A DNA stretch of 64,000 bases from Macrocybe gigantea (GCA_011319805.1 SJRY01000245.1:1-64000); one strand, 5' to 3'. Numbered from the stretch's first letter, positions 47,507 through 59,136 are shown. The notes: generated from the letters alone by a model not told the origin. Numbers and translations: made by a program.

Positions 47507-48592
47507 TTAAACGGAAATCGGAAGTCCCATCGCCCTCGCACCAGCACCAAACCCACCCTCCCACCCAAAGAACCTCTCGGATGAGTCGACGCTTTTCGAA
47601 CTGGAGACCGGCTGGACGACGGTCGACCAAGATCGACCCATGCCTTTGCTTCTCGCCCACACAGAGACGAACAATATGCGTTTCAATTTTTTATTGACAA
47701 AGAACCAGTGGGAGGACCAAAGTAGGGCGCCGCGGCGCTTCATGCGTATATGCGGGTAGAGATCTTCGTCTTCGTCACCGTAGTTGGTCACAGCACGAGG
47801 CGTCGGGGGCGGAATCATCGCGCCCTCGCTGTAGCTCCTCGGCTTGACCTCGTCAATGTCATAGTCGTCAAACTCAAACGCAACGTCGTCATCGGACGAG
47901 TCCTCGTCTGCAATCGACGCATAGTCTTCCTCATCATCGGAAAAGTCGTTCGCGTGCGGGTCAGCGTCGAGCTCGGGCGTATAAGAGAACACGTCGCAGT
48001 CCGCGAGGCCGATGACGTCGTCGATAAGGTGGAAGAGCGTCGGGTGTGTGCCGGAGACGATCGGTGGCGGAGTGAGCGGGCTGTGCAGCTGTTGGCTGTA
48101 GGGCGAGCTGGAGGAGGGGAGGGAGGAGGGGAAGAACTCGGCGGACGTGGGCGGGTAAGACGAGTAAGATCGGGGCGCGGTGGTACCGGGGCGATGCGGT
48201 GAAACAAGCGTATTGCTGAGCGCGTTGAGCACGCTCGCACCGCTCTCCTCTTTGCTAAAGTGCGACGGGCGCACGTCGGAGAACTCGTGGTCCGGATAGG
48301 CGATGTTGAGCGTGGCGATGAGGAGGTAGAACGTCTTGCGCGAGGCCGGGTTGTCGAGCGACCCGAATGGCGTCATCTCGCCTTCGCGGTCGGCGGCAAG
48401 CCACGAAGGCAGCGGCGGCGAGTTGGAGACTTCGTCATGATAGGCGTGTTCGAGAGACTTGAAGAGCTTCTTGTCGCGCTTGACGTTCTTGCAGCTGTAG
48501 GCTTCCATTCTAGTATGGACGGAGCATTCTGGACCCTCGTGGGTCAGAGACTGCGCTAACCGGGACAGGGCAGGGATCTCAATGTATTTCAT
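47507..48592 (-). CDS. maf1: Maf1, repressor of RNA polymerase III
   Basis: The frame is open from 48592 (MKYIEIPALSRLAQSL) to 47507 without introns. The start is chosen because MKYIEIPAL is the canonical Maf1 N-terminus; the frame continues upstream without a good start. Conserved blocks are ECSVHTRMEAYSCKN, KTFYLLIATLNIAYPDHEFSD (box A), VIGLADCDVFSY, and WSSHWFFVNKKLKRILFVSVWA (boxes B and C). Long Ser/Pro and Asp/Ser inserts lie between. Maf1 binds Pol III and stops tRNA transcription in stress; TORC1 and PKA phosphorylation in the insert would control it. Strong call. Confidence 0.95.
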   Translation of the reverse strand: MKYIEIPALSRLAQSLTHEGPECSVHTRMEAYSCKNVKRDKKLFKSLEHAYHDEVSNSPPLPSWLAADREGEMTPFGSLDNPASRKTFYLLIATLNIAYPDHEFSDVRPSHFSKEESGASVLNALSNTLVSPHRPGTTAPRSYSSYPPTSAEFFPSSLPSSSSPYSQQLHSPLTPPPIVSGTHPTLFHLIDDVIGLADCDVFSYTPELDADPHANDFSDDEEDYASIADEDSSDDDVAFEFDDYDIDEVKPRSYSEGAMIPPPTPRAVTNYGDEDEDLYPHIRMKRRGALLWSSHWFFVNKKLKRILFVSVWARSKGMGRSWSTVVQPVSSSKSVDSSERFFGWEGGFGAGARAMGLPISV

Positions 48593-49443
48593 CTCCGGCG
48601 TATCAGGGAGTCTACAGGGTAGGACGAGGGGGAGGGAGGAGGAGGTCGTCGACGGCGGGGAGGAAGAGCGGAGACGAGGAGGACAGCAACAAGCTTTGTT
48701 TGGCCCTTGAATTGCCTTTTCCGGCCATTCTTTCTGCTCTGTCACTACAAACGTTGCAAGAAACGTGCATCTGCAAGGATATCATAGTATAAAAGTACAA
48801 TATCCACGTTCTACATCAACCAAGAATATCCGTCAAGTCAGATGTTGCACATAGCGTGCAGGGAAAGACGCCAACGAGGCCGGTGACAAGTCTCCAGCTT
48901 ATGAGAGTGCTGAATCACGCAGAAAACATGCACCATGGTGGTCGTTTGCAAGGAAAAGATCTCGGCGCTCTTACAGGAGCAAATCATGCGATAACGAGGT
49001 TTTGCGAACAAACGAGTCTCCGCTTCAGAAAACCTGTGACGGGCGGCTGACGGTTTGTCTCTGGTTGGAGAATGGTGGCAGCTTTGCGGTTTGCGTTATA
49101 TTTCAGAATCAGAATGAAAAAGATAAACCTACCAAGCGAATATCGTAGGGAACGAAAACTTGCTTTCTTGAGAAAGATGCGTTTTTTACCGATCACCTTG
49201 TTCAGCTCAGATCGCGATCAATGAAGCCAAAAATTACAGCCTCGGACCATGAATAGGAAACTTGCCATGATCGTAACGAGTTCAACAAGCAGCGTTCAGA
49301 GCGGAAGCAGTCGGCTACAATATGAGTGCCGCAGCGGCGAGTCACATGCAGCCCAAAATATCATGTGAATCTTCTCAACGATCACAACGCGAACCGAGGT
49401 TACATTTAAATCCTCCAACCACGTTTCCCTGGTCCTGTACACC
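48593..49443. other. Divergent intergenic region
   Basis: About 850 bases between the divergent Maf1 and SCP2 genes. No coding or RNA signal is recognised. Confidence 0.4.
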
Positions 49444-50071
49444 ATGTCTGATCTCAAGGTCGAGGGCTTCAAAGTGCGCTGACATTCTTCCAGCAGTGCG
49501 CTTTGCCGGGGTGCTCACCCGTTTTCGACAGTCTTCCGAGTTCATCGCCGGTCTCGGCGCCGCGTTTGCGTCACTCAGCGACGACCAGAAAAAGGCCCAG
49601 ATTAAAAAGGTCTCTGGCTCTCGTTGACCCACTGAAGCGTCCTAACGACGTGTCCGCCGCTCTAGACCAATGGCATATTCGAACTACAGGTGTCTAATCC
49701 CCAAGACAAGGTTGCTATCTGGACCATCGATATGAAGAAGGACGGAACTGTGTACAAAGGCAACGCCAAGCCCAAGGCGGACGTTACCATCATTCTTTCA
49801 GACGATACCTTCTCCGACTTGGCTTCCGGAAAGGTATGTCGCTCAGGTTACTTTATTCGTGTTTTTCGATCATGTCCTCACCCAACCCGCCCGTCAAGTT
49901 AAACGGTCAGAAGGCTTTCATGACTGGAAAGCTCAAGACAAAAGGCAACATCATGCTGGCCACGAAGCTCGACGCCGTTCTAAAGGTCAATTCATCCTCG
50001 GTGTCTTCTTTGAATATCAGCTTACGCCCAGTCTCCGCCAGAGCGCCCAAGGTGCAAAAGCAAAGCTGTAA
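49444..50071 (+). CDS. SCP2-type sterol/lipid carrier protein, peroxisomal
   Basis: Five exons starting at 49444 (MSDLKVEGFK) join without a break. They give SSEFIAGLGAAFASLSDDQK, NGIFELQV, VAIWTIDMKKDGTVYKGNA, DVTIILSDDTFSDLASGK, LNGQKAFMTGKLKTKGNIML and a last exon LTPSLRQSAQGAKAKL. This is the complete SCP2 fold, which binds sterols and acyl-CoA. The final AKL is a peroxisomal targeting signal 1. Size about 128 residues matches stand-alone fungal SCP2. Expected role: lipid transfer in peroxisomal beta-oxidation. Confidence 0.93.
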
Positions 50072-50225
50072 TTCACGTCTGCGCATCGTTCTACTTGTTT
50101 TCAATCGGTATATCATACGATGAGCGATTAAGGCGGTGTAAGATGAAAATGAAGTGATTGAGTGAGGTATTTCTGAGGACACAAAACGTGAAGTCGTTAT
50201 ACATAAACGGCAAGGGGCGAAAGCT

Positions 50226-53200
50226 CTAAAATATGTTTCCAAACAAGCCTCTCTGGCGGCGCGGTGCGGGTTGGGGATCTGCTCGAAGAGTCGAGAGGCT
50301 ATTCAGCTGTTTCATGACCTACAGAGAGGAGGGGATGCATCAGACCTCTGAAAGCGCAAAAACGAAACACCATCAAGTACCTCTTCCAACTTGTCCTTTC
50401 TTTCCTGCAGGTCGAGGTGCCGTCTCACCACCGGATTTTCACGAGCAAACTCGACTATTTCTCGGCGATCCAGATCGTATAGCAGCCGCGAGTCGATTTC
50501 GCGCGGGAACTGGAGAGGACATTGATACGTCAGCACTTTTTTTCTTTGCGCAAGTAGCGAGCGGACGCACCTGATAGAAGAACTGCTCAAGCAGTTCAAT
50601 GTTTATAAACATGGAAGAGGTATAAGCTAGCTTGTCCGCAACTACGTTGAGGAAGGCTTCTGGACACAGCACTTCGCTCTCAGGTCCAGCCTTGCAGCGC
50701 TTTGATTTCAGCGCCGCAAGCCGCAACTTTAAGATGCTTAGCCTGTCACCGTACATCATAGCATGCCGTGCTGAAAAGATAACGTTAAAGTCGATACCAG
50801 AATTCAGGTAAATGTCGCTCACCGTCCACGATTTGTGTGGGCGGATATCGATACGATTCGGACGAAGGCTCAGGCTCGTCTGTCTGACTATCAGGACTCT
50901 CCAATCTCTTCATTTTGCGTTCCTTCTCTTTTTCCTCCAAGCTTTTCACATACTGGATCAGTCCGCCTAGCTTCCGCCCGCCGCCCACCTTCTTCCTGAT
51001 CTCTCCCAGCTTCGCTTCGCACATCGTGATCTCCTTCTCGAAAAGCTCCACCGCGCTCTCTCGGCCTTGCTCCCATTCGCGCGGCTCCACCTCGACTTCG
51101 TACTTGTATGGCTTGATGCAGTTCTCCACCTGGTCTGATGTCACGCCCACGCGATCCCGCAGGATCATGTGCGAGAACTGGATGAGCCGCTCCGCCGCCC
51201 GCGGGTGGAACGTGAACGGCTCCGCCGTCGCGATCGAGTCGATCAGCGCCCGCAGCCCGTCTGCTACGAGCAGCGTCGAGTCGCGCCCCACGCCGGACTT
51301 CGTCAACAGCGAGGACGCAGCGTCGAGCTTGTGCCGCCAGTACGGCTCAACGTCATCGGGCTTGAGCTTCGGGTCGGCCGCGAGGCTGCCTAGCTCCAGC
51401 GCACGCTTATCCAGCCAGTACAGCTGCTCGAGTATGTCCATCACCTTCTCGTCCAGCATCGCCTTGAGCTTTGCTCGGATCACCGGCCGCCGGAACTGCA
51501 GCGTAAACTCTTTGAAGCGCTGCTTCAATGCATCCATCGTCTCTGCCACATACGACTCAGCTGTGATCCGCCGGTCGTTATACTGCACCTTGAACTGGTA
51601 CGTGGCCTCTTCGAGCTCCAACTGCACCGCGTTCGTGATTCCGTGCAAAGACGATGCCATTGAGGACTCAAGCACCTCCATCAGGCGCCGCCTCAGCGTT
51701 TCCGTGCCCACCATCAGCGATGAGCTACCAAACACGTCCCGGTGGCGCCCAAAGTAATCGTTCTCGCCGCGTCGGGCGATGAGGGCGGTAGAATCGTCAT
51801 TGCCCTTTTTTGTGGACGACTTGGCGACGACGCCCACATAGCCGAGGTGCAGTGGATATCGATTGCCGGCCAGGATCGATGCGCCATCTTCTGGCGGTAC
51901 GAGATCCATTTTCGTGATGACCCCGATCGTGCGCAACCCAAGCGGGTCGACCTTCCTGCTGGCCCTAAGCGCAGGGGAGTTTGCGAGGTCCACGTCTGCT
52001 GCACACACCGCCAGAATGATGTTGGGTTCGCGGATGTACTTCTCGCATAACGCAGCGATCTTCTCCTTCAGCGTCTCAGGCTGATCCATCGAAGAGATCT
52101 GGACATATCCAGGAAGATCAATGAGAGTGAGATCGGGAACGTTCGGCGAGTGGATTCTGAGGTCAATGGGCTCATTGGACACGGCTTCAGAAGCGGGGAT
52201 GGCAAGGTTGAGGTCCGTAAGAGTGCGTTGAATGTCCGCAAAGTTTGTAATCTTTCCGAGACCTAGTGCCGGAAACTCTCCGTATTCGATAGGTGTTTCT
52301 CCTTCACTGACGGGGTATGGATAAGTGTTAGTTCAATCGGTCTACGGGTAACCATGTTGTTCCCTCTGGTAGAGTGTGATCAATTCAAAATATCGTGCAA
52401 ATACATGTGAAACGGCAGCTCACTTGGGCAGGAATTCATGTCCTACAATAGCTTCCAAAACGGAGCTCTTGCCAGAGCTCTGACTCCCGACAACGACAAT
52501 GCTTGGCAGCTTGAGAGCGTCGCTTTGGTCGATACTCAGAAGCATACTCCGTATTTCAATCAGTTTCCGGGTGAGGTGCATGAGGCCATTTTGTCTAACA
52601 TCAAGTGACTCGTCCGTAGTTCTCTGGGGGTCGGAGGGCGCAGACATGGCCGCAGCGCCAAGTGCAGCGATGGCTACATCCTTCTTTGGAGGCCTGCCCT
52701 CTCTCTGGGAACCTGTCTCATCCCCACTAGACCTGTCCTTCTTTCCGTTATCCCCATCGTTTGCTCCAGAGAAAAAATCCTTGAGAAATTGAGGCGTTTC
52801 TACGACCGGAAGTTTGACTTCAGAGACCTTGGATGTTATGTTTGACGATATGGATTTGATGCCGTCCGAAGCGGTGTCGAAAACATCATGAAACGTGTCC
52901 TGAGCCGTGGAAATCCAACCACTTGTTGTCTTTTTAAATTCTGTTTGCGAGACAATTAAGAGAAGCATATTGCTCATGACAAACGGCCCACCTTCAATCT
53001 TGTAGTTCGCATAAGCAAAGCCTCCAGCGCCGATGGTAGCACCGGCCACGGGTACTCTAAATGCTCTGGCAACAAAGCGAGGTATAGAAGAGTACGATAT
53101 AGCGCGAACGTGGATACGCCTGAATGTCGCTGGCGACGGCAATGCGTAACGCCGTCTCAAGGAACCAGTGGCAAGAAAGGTGGAGTGCTGGCGATGAGTC

Positions 53201-53304
53201 GGCCGGGCGCTCTCCAGCTGTCTTCTGCCAGTGTTTAGACCGTAGGAGACGACCTTGCGAGAAACGAGAGACGGCAGCATTCGCCGCTTGAGGAAGGCAT
53301 ACAT
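50226..53304 (-). CDS. mgm1: Mitochondrial dynamin-like GTPase MGM1/OPA1
   Basis: The start at 53304 gives a basic mitochondrial presequence ([17 protein letters not shown]), then a Gly/Ala membrane segment ([15 protein letters not shown]). The GTPase domain shows G1 GSQSSGKSS, the G2 region [14 protein letters not shown]3 DLPG and G4 TKMD, followed by dynamin middle and effector helices. The last two exons give [22 protein letters not shown] and [11 protein letters not shown], ending NIF at 50226. The protein fuses inner mitochondrial membranes. One base is missing near 52308-52314 (HTPS to [11 protein letters not shown]). Such a lesion in an essential fusion protein supports a sequencing error. 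About six introns. Confidence 0.93.
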
Positions 53305-53426
53305 CCAGACGATTGACTCTGCAGACGTGACGGTGCGGCAAGTCCTGGATGAGTCTGATGCCGAGCACGTGGCTTTCATGTCCGCGATAAGATTAGATCT
53401 ACAGCACTTGATCCCCACACACGATC

Positions 53427-54509
53427 ATGTCCTCCCCACCTCCACCAGGCATCTACGTCCCCGCCGTCCTATTTTTCGATGACAACGAGGAATTTGATGT
53501 TCCATCTATTCAGAGACACGTCATTAGGCTTGCGCAGGTTCTGTAATTTTGATATCGCATAGCGATCATACCCTGATGTTTCGGTTGCAGGGAGGCGTGA
53601 CGGGAATCCTCGTCCAAGGATCCAACGGGGAAGCTCAGCATCTGTATGTCCTGCAGGCTCCTCATCCTCTGTATCTCAAGTGCCGTGCACACAGGTCCCA
53701 TGATGAGCGAAAAGATGCCATTAGAATCACGAGAAAGACGTTGGACGAAAATGGCTTCAGTGACGTCGTAGTCATTGCGGGCACTGGCGCACAGTCAACC
53801 AGAGAAACTAAAAAGCTGTGCGCCGATGCAAAAGAAGCCGGTGCATCCTATGCTTTGGTATTGACGCCATCGACATGGCCCCCCAAATGACGATGGAAAA
53901 TATCACCAGATTCCACCGAGAGGCACGTCCACCTGCTTCGTTGAAACATTTCGCTTCATCGGTCAACAGGTCGCTGATGCGTCGCCCATACCAACCATGA
54001 TTTACAACTTCCCCGTCGTGACTGCTGGTCAAGACCTAGACTCCGATACCATCGGCACCCTGGCCGAACATCCCAACATCGTCGGAACGAAGCTGTCTTG
54101 CGGCAATATCGGAAAGCTTCACCGATTGACGACGCGTTTCCCTCCTTCAGAGTTCTCTGTGTACACGGGACGAAGTGATGTCTTCTTGCAAGGTCTCTTG
54201 TCCAATAGCTCTGGGACCATCGCCGCCTTAGTCAACATCCTTCCGAAATTGCACGCACAGCTATACAAGCTATATAAGGATGGAGACATCAAGGAAGCTA
54301 TGGAACTACAGGGAAAGCTCGGCCATGCAGACTGGGCTACCGGAAGGATAGGCGGCATCGCAGGCATCAAGGCTATTGTATCGGTAAACTTTGGATATGG
54401 GAATAACGTCGTCAGGGGACCACTCAAAGCCGTAAATGCAGAGAGTTTGAAGAAGAATAAATACTACTCTGTGTTGGAGGAATTAATAGCATTAGAAAAA
54501 GCAATGTGA
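53427..54509 (+). CDS. DapA-family class I aldolase/synthase
   Basis: Starts MSSPPPPGIYVPAVLFF. The exons give GGVTGILVQGSNGEAQHLS, with the strand-and-GSNGE motif of the dihydrodipicolinate synthase/N-acetylneuraminate lyase superfamily, then RKDAIRITRK, IAGTGAQSTRET and TPSTWPP. After a missing C in the run at 53879-53884 it reads QMTMENITRFH, then PTMIYNFPVVTAG (catalytic Tyr) and IVGTKLSCGNIGK (Schiff-base Lys). The C-terminus ends ALEKAM. Substrate is likely a 2-oxo acid such as 4-hydroxy-2-oxoglutarate or a sugar-acid, but it cannot be fixed from sequence. Intron 53933..53969 uses a GC donor. It is divergent from MGM1. Confidence 0.88.
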
Positions 54510-54649
54510 CGATAGTTATATGTTCCGCAGGCCATACGTGATATGTACCAGATTTCAAAACCCCAAGAGGAGTTCCGAATAGGGGAAACATATTGGCAAC
54601 GGCGAACTATTGCGCTGGCTCGTCCCGCGACTTCATTTCTGTAGAAACT

Positions 54650-56227
54650 TCAACAAAGACATTGATATATTATCGGATCGTCGACATCACCTTGCAATGA
54701 ATAAATCCCCGGCGAAGACCATTCACGGCTGGTGGATGTGTCCGTCGTTACATCCGTAATCTCGAGGACCGTCGAAAGAACCGGGTGTGTCAGCTGATCC
54801 GTAGTATCCTCTGCCAGCGTTGTACTCAGCGCGATTTTCCCCGGTGCCTCGATACCAGCCGAGGATCCCGAAGGTTCAGTAGAAGTCGAGATATCATGGT
54901 AGATGAGATTCTGAGTCCCTCGGTGAGCGCTCGAAGCTGGAGTGCATGCTCAAAGGAGTGCTCACGCATTCGCAAACGTGGTAACAAAACCTTTTTCATA
55001 TCCCTTTTGTTCATGTCAGTGCTTCAAGTGCCAGGGTAAAAGCGATGCTACTGACAGGAGACAGCTGTTTGGGGGGGGTTGGGGTTGGGGGTGGGATTAT
55101 TTTCAATACCAGAAATGAGCCGATGGGAAATCTCTCACATGAAACGAGACAATGTTCACTAGATTGACAGCTGCCATGATACTGCGCTACTCGTGTGCTG
55201 AGACCGCCGAAAGTCATGAAGACCAACTCACCCGAAATAGATGGCACCTGTTACGTGGAGCTGATCAGTGCACGGTAAGTTATGATGCTGGTATATACGG
55301 ACCGTCGCGGAGCAAGACCTGCATCAAAGTCCGCGTTCCTGGAAGGGACATTTTTAAAGACTGGAAGACCGTCATGAGGAAGATGACGACGTCGAATGCC
55401 AGAGATCCTGTCCAGGCGCTGGCGAAACCTGGAGCAATGAACCACAGTCAAACAGCAACAGGATCTTGATCTCGTAGATTCTCACGCGTAGCGCTGGCAA
55501 AGAAAGGATCGGCGGCGGTTAGTCCGGTGATCATGCTATAGCACTCACTCGTCGTGGTTTGTGGGTGGGATACAGCCGCCATCCGGAAAAGTTGCGGCGC
55601 CATGGGTGGCCGCTAGGACGGTGTACTGAGCAGTTGGTGAGAAGGTAGGGGTATCAAACCATCTTCAAGGTCTTACAGCACCATAGACGATAGCGGCTAA
55701 CCCCATTGCGGATATCAACGCAAGGATGCGCTTGTCCCGGCTGTAGAGAGCATAAGTTCGAACAATAAGAATGACTTGAAGAGACGTGTTAGTTAGAGTG
55801 ATCTTTCAAGAGAGAGAAACCCATACGTCCGGCGACCACCTGAATGGCGACCGCGAGATATTGATGGAAGGATGCAAGCGATGGGCACCTAGATATCTCC
55901 AATTAAGACACTGAAATGACAAATTAAAGGATGGAACGGACATCATGCGCTGCGAAAAATGAGCAGAGGCTGAAGTGAGCAGTAAGAATTTACCCGTAGG
56001 CGACGTGGATCGTTCATAACGGTCTGGATTATCACTGGAATATGGCCGAGCAGCGCGAGGTAACGGTTCAGATAGAAGAAAAATGAGGCCCATGATAGGG
56101 ATTTTGTTTTCCAAAATCGTTCAACTTCGTCTGGCAGCGTTAGAGCATAGTCATAGTACAAGATCACTGTTATGTGTCGCAAGTCAGGCGAACGCTGCAG
56201 TCGAGTCGGATGTGAAATCAGAACCAT
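54650..56227 (-). CDS. Seven-helix membrane protein, DUF6533 type (copy B)
   Basis: Starts at 56227 (MVLISHPTRLQRSPD). The exons give LYYDYALTLPDEVERFW, the family signature, then LSWASFFFYLNRYLALLGH, SLASFHQYLAVAIQVVAG, IVRTYALYSRDKRILALISAM, SAWTGSLAFDVVIFLMTVFQS, GAIYFG and TMISRLLLNLRDPRLVSRHRG, with a soluble tail ending IIYQCLC at 54650. Six to seven hydrophobic helices are present. One A is missing in the run near 54834-54838. The family is abundant in agaricomycetes and its function is unknown; a GPCR-like role has been suggested only from topology. Confidence 0.7.
55071..55095 (+). other. G-quadruplex-like motif
   Basis: Runs of 8, 4, 5 and 3 G separated by one or two T (plus strand) within an intronic or poorly ordered part of the seven-helix gene. 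Such spacing can form a G-quadruplex. It is also a likely error spot in long reads. Confidence 0.6.
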
Positions 56228-56947
56228 AGGACGCGATGTCCAAGCTATTGATGCGATGCCTTTATGCTTCGTTAGCGATTAATGTGCACCCGGATTCCGC
56301 AGGAAGAATACGTGCTGTTGTTCGTATATCGATTTGAGGCGGTCCGCATCGATGTCTTCAGTCATGAAGGGTCCTATAAAATGACTTATAGGTGGAAAGT
56401 GAAGAACTTCGTGTGTCGATCCAAAGCGATGCCAACGGGCAGGTATGAGGTACAGACAACTTTCCCAAGTCATGCAATTATCTGCCATGTAATTTGGGCC
56501 GCATCATGTCCGAGCGCCGTACAGTCAAGGGGATCGGATTGATTAGCCAACAATAAAGAAATTGAATGATTGTCCGTGAAAGAGGATTGGGGTGGAGTAT
56601 CGCTCAATATCTAACAACTTCATTGATTAATATTCGAAGAGAAATATTGTATGATAGGCAGCATATCGGCAACACACACCTCTAGAGATGTCGCTTGACA
56701 CGTACTTTCCGCGGAGTCCAGACTCCAATGATTTGGCCGATAGCAAAGGATGCCCCAAGTGAACGGAATTCTCCCAACTGTCCTTCAATCAAGGAACAAG
56801 ACTATATTCAGGGTTCCTACATTGCCCACGGACATTCTGGCGTGTACTGAATACAAGTCATGATGATGTCAGTCTTCGGTTGAAGCGGAAAGCAATCCAT
56901 ATCTGTCAAGCCTAAATCTAGACCAAGAACCCGATTTCTTTTTTTTA
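56228..56947. other. Intergenic
   Basis: About 720 bases between the DUF6533 copy B start and the RAD51 paralogue stop. Short open frames only; nothing recognised. Confidence 0.4.
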
Positions 56948-58126
56948 TCAAGAATCAATGAAATTCCTCAGATTTGCTGGCCGACATACCGTGATCTTCG
57001 ACCGGAGGATTTCGGCGGTGTACGAGGAACCGAGCTCGCTGTCTGAGTGCTTTGACAGTAATAGAGTGGCGTCGGTCAAGAATGAAAACGATGGCCCTAG
57101 AACAGTCATCCGGCCTGTGGGAAATGCGCCGCGAGGATCGTTAAAGGCGGATGATATGGTATCATTGATCACCTTTGAGAAAGTAGAGTCACTCGTGATC
57201 AATGATTATTGCGCAGAAGCTCACAAAGATTGACACAAGCCTTTCTCGGGCGAAAACCCGGAGATGATGCATCAGTTCTGTCAATACGGCATGGCCATGC
57301 GCCGACACAGTGCTGAGCAACGGACAGAGCAGCGCAGCGATGCTGTCCACAACGATGCAGTGCACGGGAAAGGCAATCTGTCTCACGGGCGAATGAATCA
57401 GTCCAAAAGTCAGGCTTAGAAGTATACGATGTACTATATACATCGTGGGACGCGTCAAGCTTATCCAAGAGGTCATAGAGAGTTCCGACCTCAAAGGCAG
57501 GCAACACCTGCAGCCTATCAAGTGCAGATATGGCATCCTTTTTGAAACGCTCGATCACTGCGTCACACATGGAGATAGATAGCAGACTCTACCTGTGCAT
57601 CATAACATTCAAGTATCCTCATCGCTCTGTCAGCTGAAAATTCTCCAATCGTATCGACCCATATCACACTGGCCAGCGGAGATTCCACGAGATGCCGAAG
57701 GACGATGTTTAAGACCAACGTCTGCCAGAGCTTTGTGCCAGCTGTGCATGATGGTAAAGAGTCCGTGCCTACCGATCTTCCCGACTTGGTATCTCCAGCT
57801 ATTTCAAAGACGTGTCGACCTCTGAAGTTGTCAACGAGCTGATCCAATTCTGCAATGCCGGAAGGAAACACCGGAGCGTTCTGTTCGGCCGCCTCTTCCG
57901 CCGTCAGTACATCGGTAGCGGACAGCATCGGCGCCGAAGCTAGCTCAGCGACACGAGCAATGTATTCCTGTAAGCTGCGCAGATCCACTGTACCAACTGG
58001 AAGCCTCGCGTATATTTCGTCGACGGGCGCGGAGAACAAAAGATCCTCATCGGTGCGAATGCCACAGGCTTCTAAACGGGTGATGAGTTCGGCCGGTAAG
58101 GTGGGTATGCAGGCGGAGAGACGCAT
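56948..58126 (-). CDS. RAD51 paralogue (RAD51D/XRCC2-like ATPase)
   Basis: The N-terminal helical segment (MRLSACIPTLPAELITRLEAC) and an HhH-like part precede FPSGIAELDQLVDNF, the usual RecA-family entry. The Walker A region reads GDTKSGRS, with Arg where Lys is normal. LNIVLRHLVES, SVIWVDTIGEFSADRAM and CIVVDSIAALL (Walker B, hydrophobics plus Asp) follow, then LLSTVSAHGHAVLTELMHHLRVFA and a C-terminal VLGPSFSFLTDATLLLS block. A frame break lies near 57366-57376. The overall pattern resembles RAD51D- and XRCC2-type paralogues of recombination repair. It is divergent from a small mitochondrial gene, 144 bases apart. Confidence 0.7.
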
Positions 58127-58270
58127 TTGAACATCAAGTATGATTAAATCTGTGCATGAAGGGGTTGCTTTAAACCGACGAACACGAATTTGGCTGTGAC
58201 ATGATTACGTAAACATACGTTCCGTTCTTGAACGCTTTTCGTCCGAGTCGTTAGTCCACTTTATCTTATA

Positions 58271-58726
58271 ATGGTGAGTGTATACTGACAGACTTTTCAA
58301 TCCACAATGACTCTTATGTCCAACTTTTTAAGGGTGGAGGCGGAAGATATCCCTATCCCAAATTCGTCTGGTCGCCAGCAGGTACGATTGAACGCTAACA
58401 CATGTGAACTCTTTTGAACGGTTGTAACCACTCAGGCGGCTGGTGGACCAGACCATCAAACTGGAAATCGAACACCGCAATTGCCTTTGTAGGAATCTTG
58501 ACCGTAACTTATGCTGTGTGGTCTGTAAGTGCGGAGAAGGAGGTGCGTGCAACCGACCAGTTCATCATTCTCCTTCCTCAAATCCATTCTTCTTCAGAGG
58601 AGGACGATAGAGCCCAATAGACCCATCCCGTCGATGATGGTACGTATTCTCGTCACCAAAAGGGCGTTAGCATGCTCACACTACACTTAGTGGGCCAAAC
58701 AATACCGTGACGTGGAGCAGAAGTAG
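58271..58726 (+). CDS. Small probable mitochondrial inner-membrane protein
   Basis: Exon 1 is only the start codon (58271..58273); the intron 58274..58332 leads to GGGGRYPYPKFVWSPAGGWW in two exons, then a single transmembrane helix (AIAFVGILTVTYAVW) and, after two introns, RRTIEPNRPIPSMMWAKQYRDVEQK ending at 58726. The size (about 85 residues), single helix and terminal charged tail resemble small subunits of respiratory complexes. I cannot name it with certainty; a complex I accessory subunit is one possibility. All four introns keep frame. Confidence 0.55.
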
Positions 58727-59136
58727 TCACTTGTGCGACGAAAATCAACATTAGCCTTTTGGCCTCCGCTGCTCCATCTGTCTGATCATCGAGCATCCGT
58801 TCGCCATGAACAGTCTTCTGCATATCGCTTGTGCTCCCAGGACTTGTCTATTCATCGCATCACTGATAATATTAAATTTTTAAGGAGGCAACATTGAACT
58901 TTTATTCCTTATTTCCTGAAATAAAACGTGTGCCATATTCTTGCATTTCCGATACTTGCCGCAAAAAGATACAAGCATCATTGCCCTTAGCGATAAGTCA
59001 TGCCCGGCGCAGCCCCATATCCCATCGAGGCTTGCAATAATGAATTGGGTTTCTTCAACCTTCAATGGAAGATGGTGCATCTCAGTTATGTTCACTTCTG
59101 CTTTATTATATAATTTTGAGAGTTTAAATATCATGG
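58727..59136. other. Spacer upstream of tRNA gene
   Basis: About 410 AT-rich bases. Nothing coding. It provides the 5' flank of the tRNA. Confidence 0.4.

Noticed and set aside
47750..48202. Plus-strand open frame within Maf1
   Set aside because: Antisense of an acidic, Ser-rich Maf1 insert; its Val/Arg-rich product is a mirror effect.
50915..51757. Long plus-strand open frame, 280 codons, Ser-rich
   Set aside because: It is the antisense of the GC-rich MGM1 exon, whose GTPase motifs leave no doubt about the coding strand.
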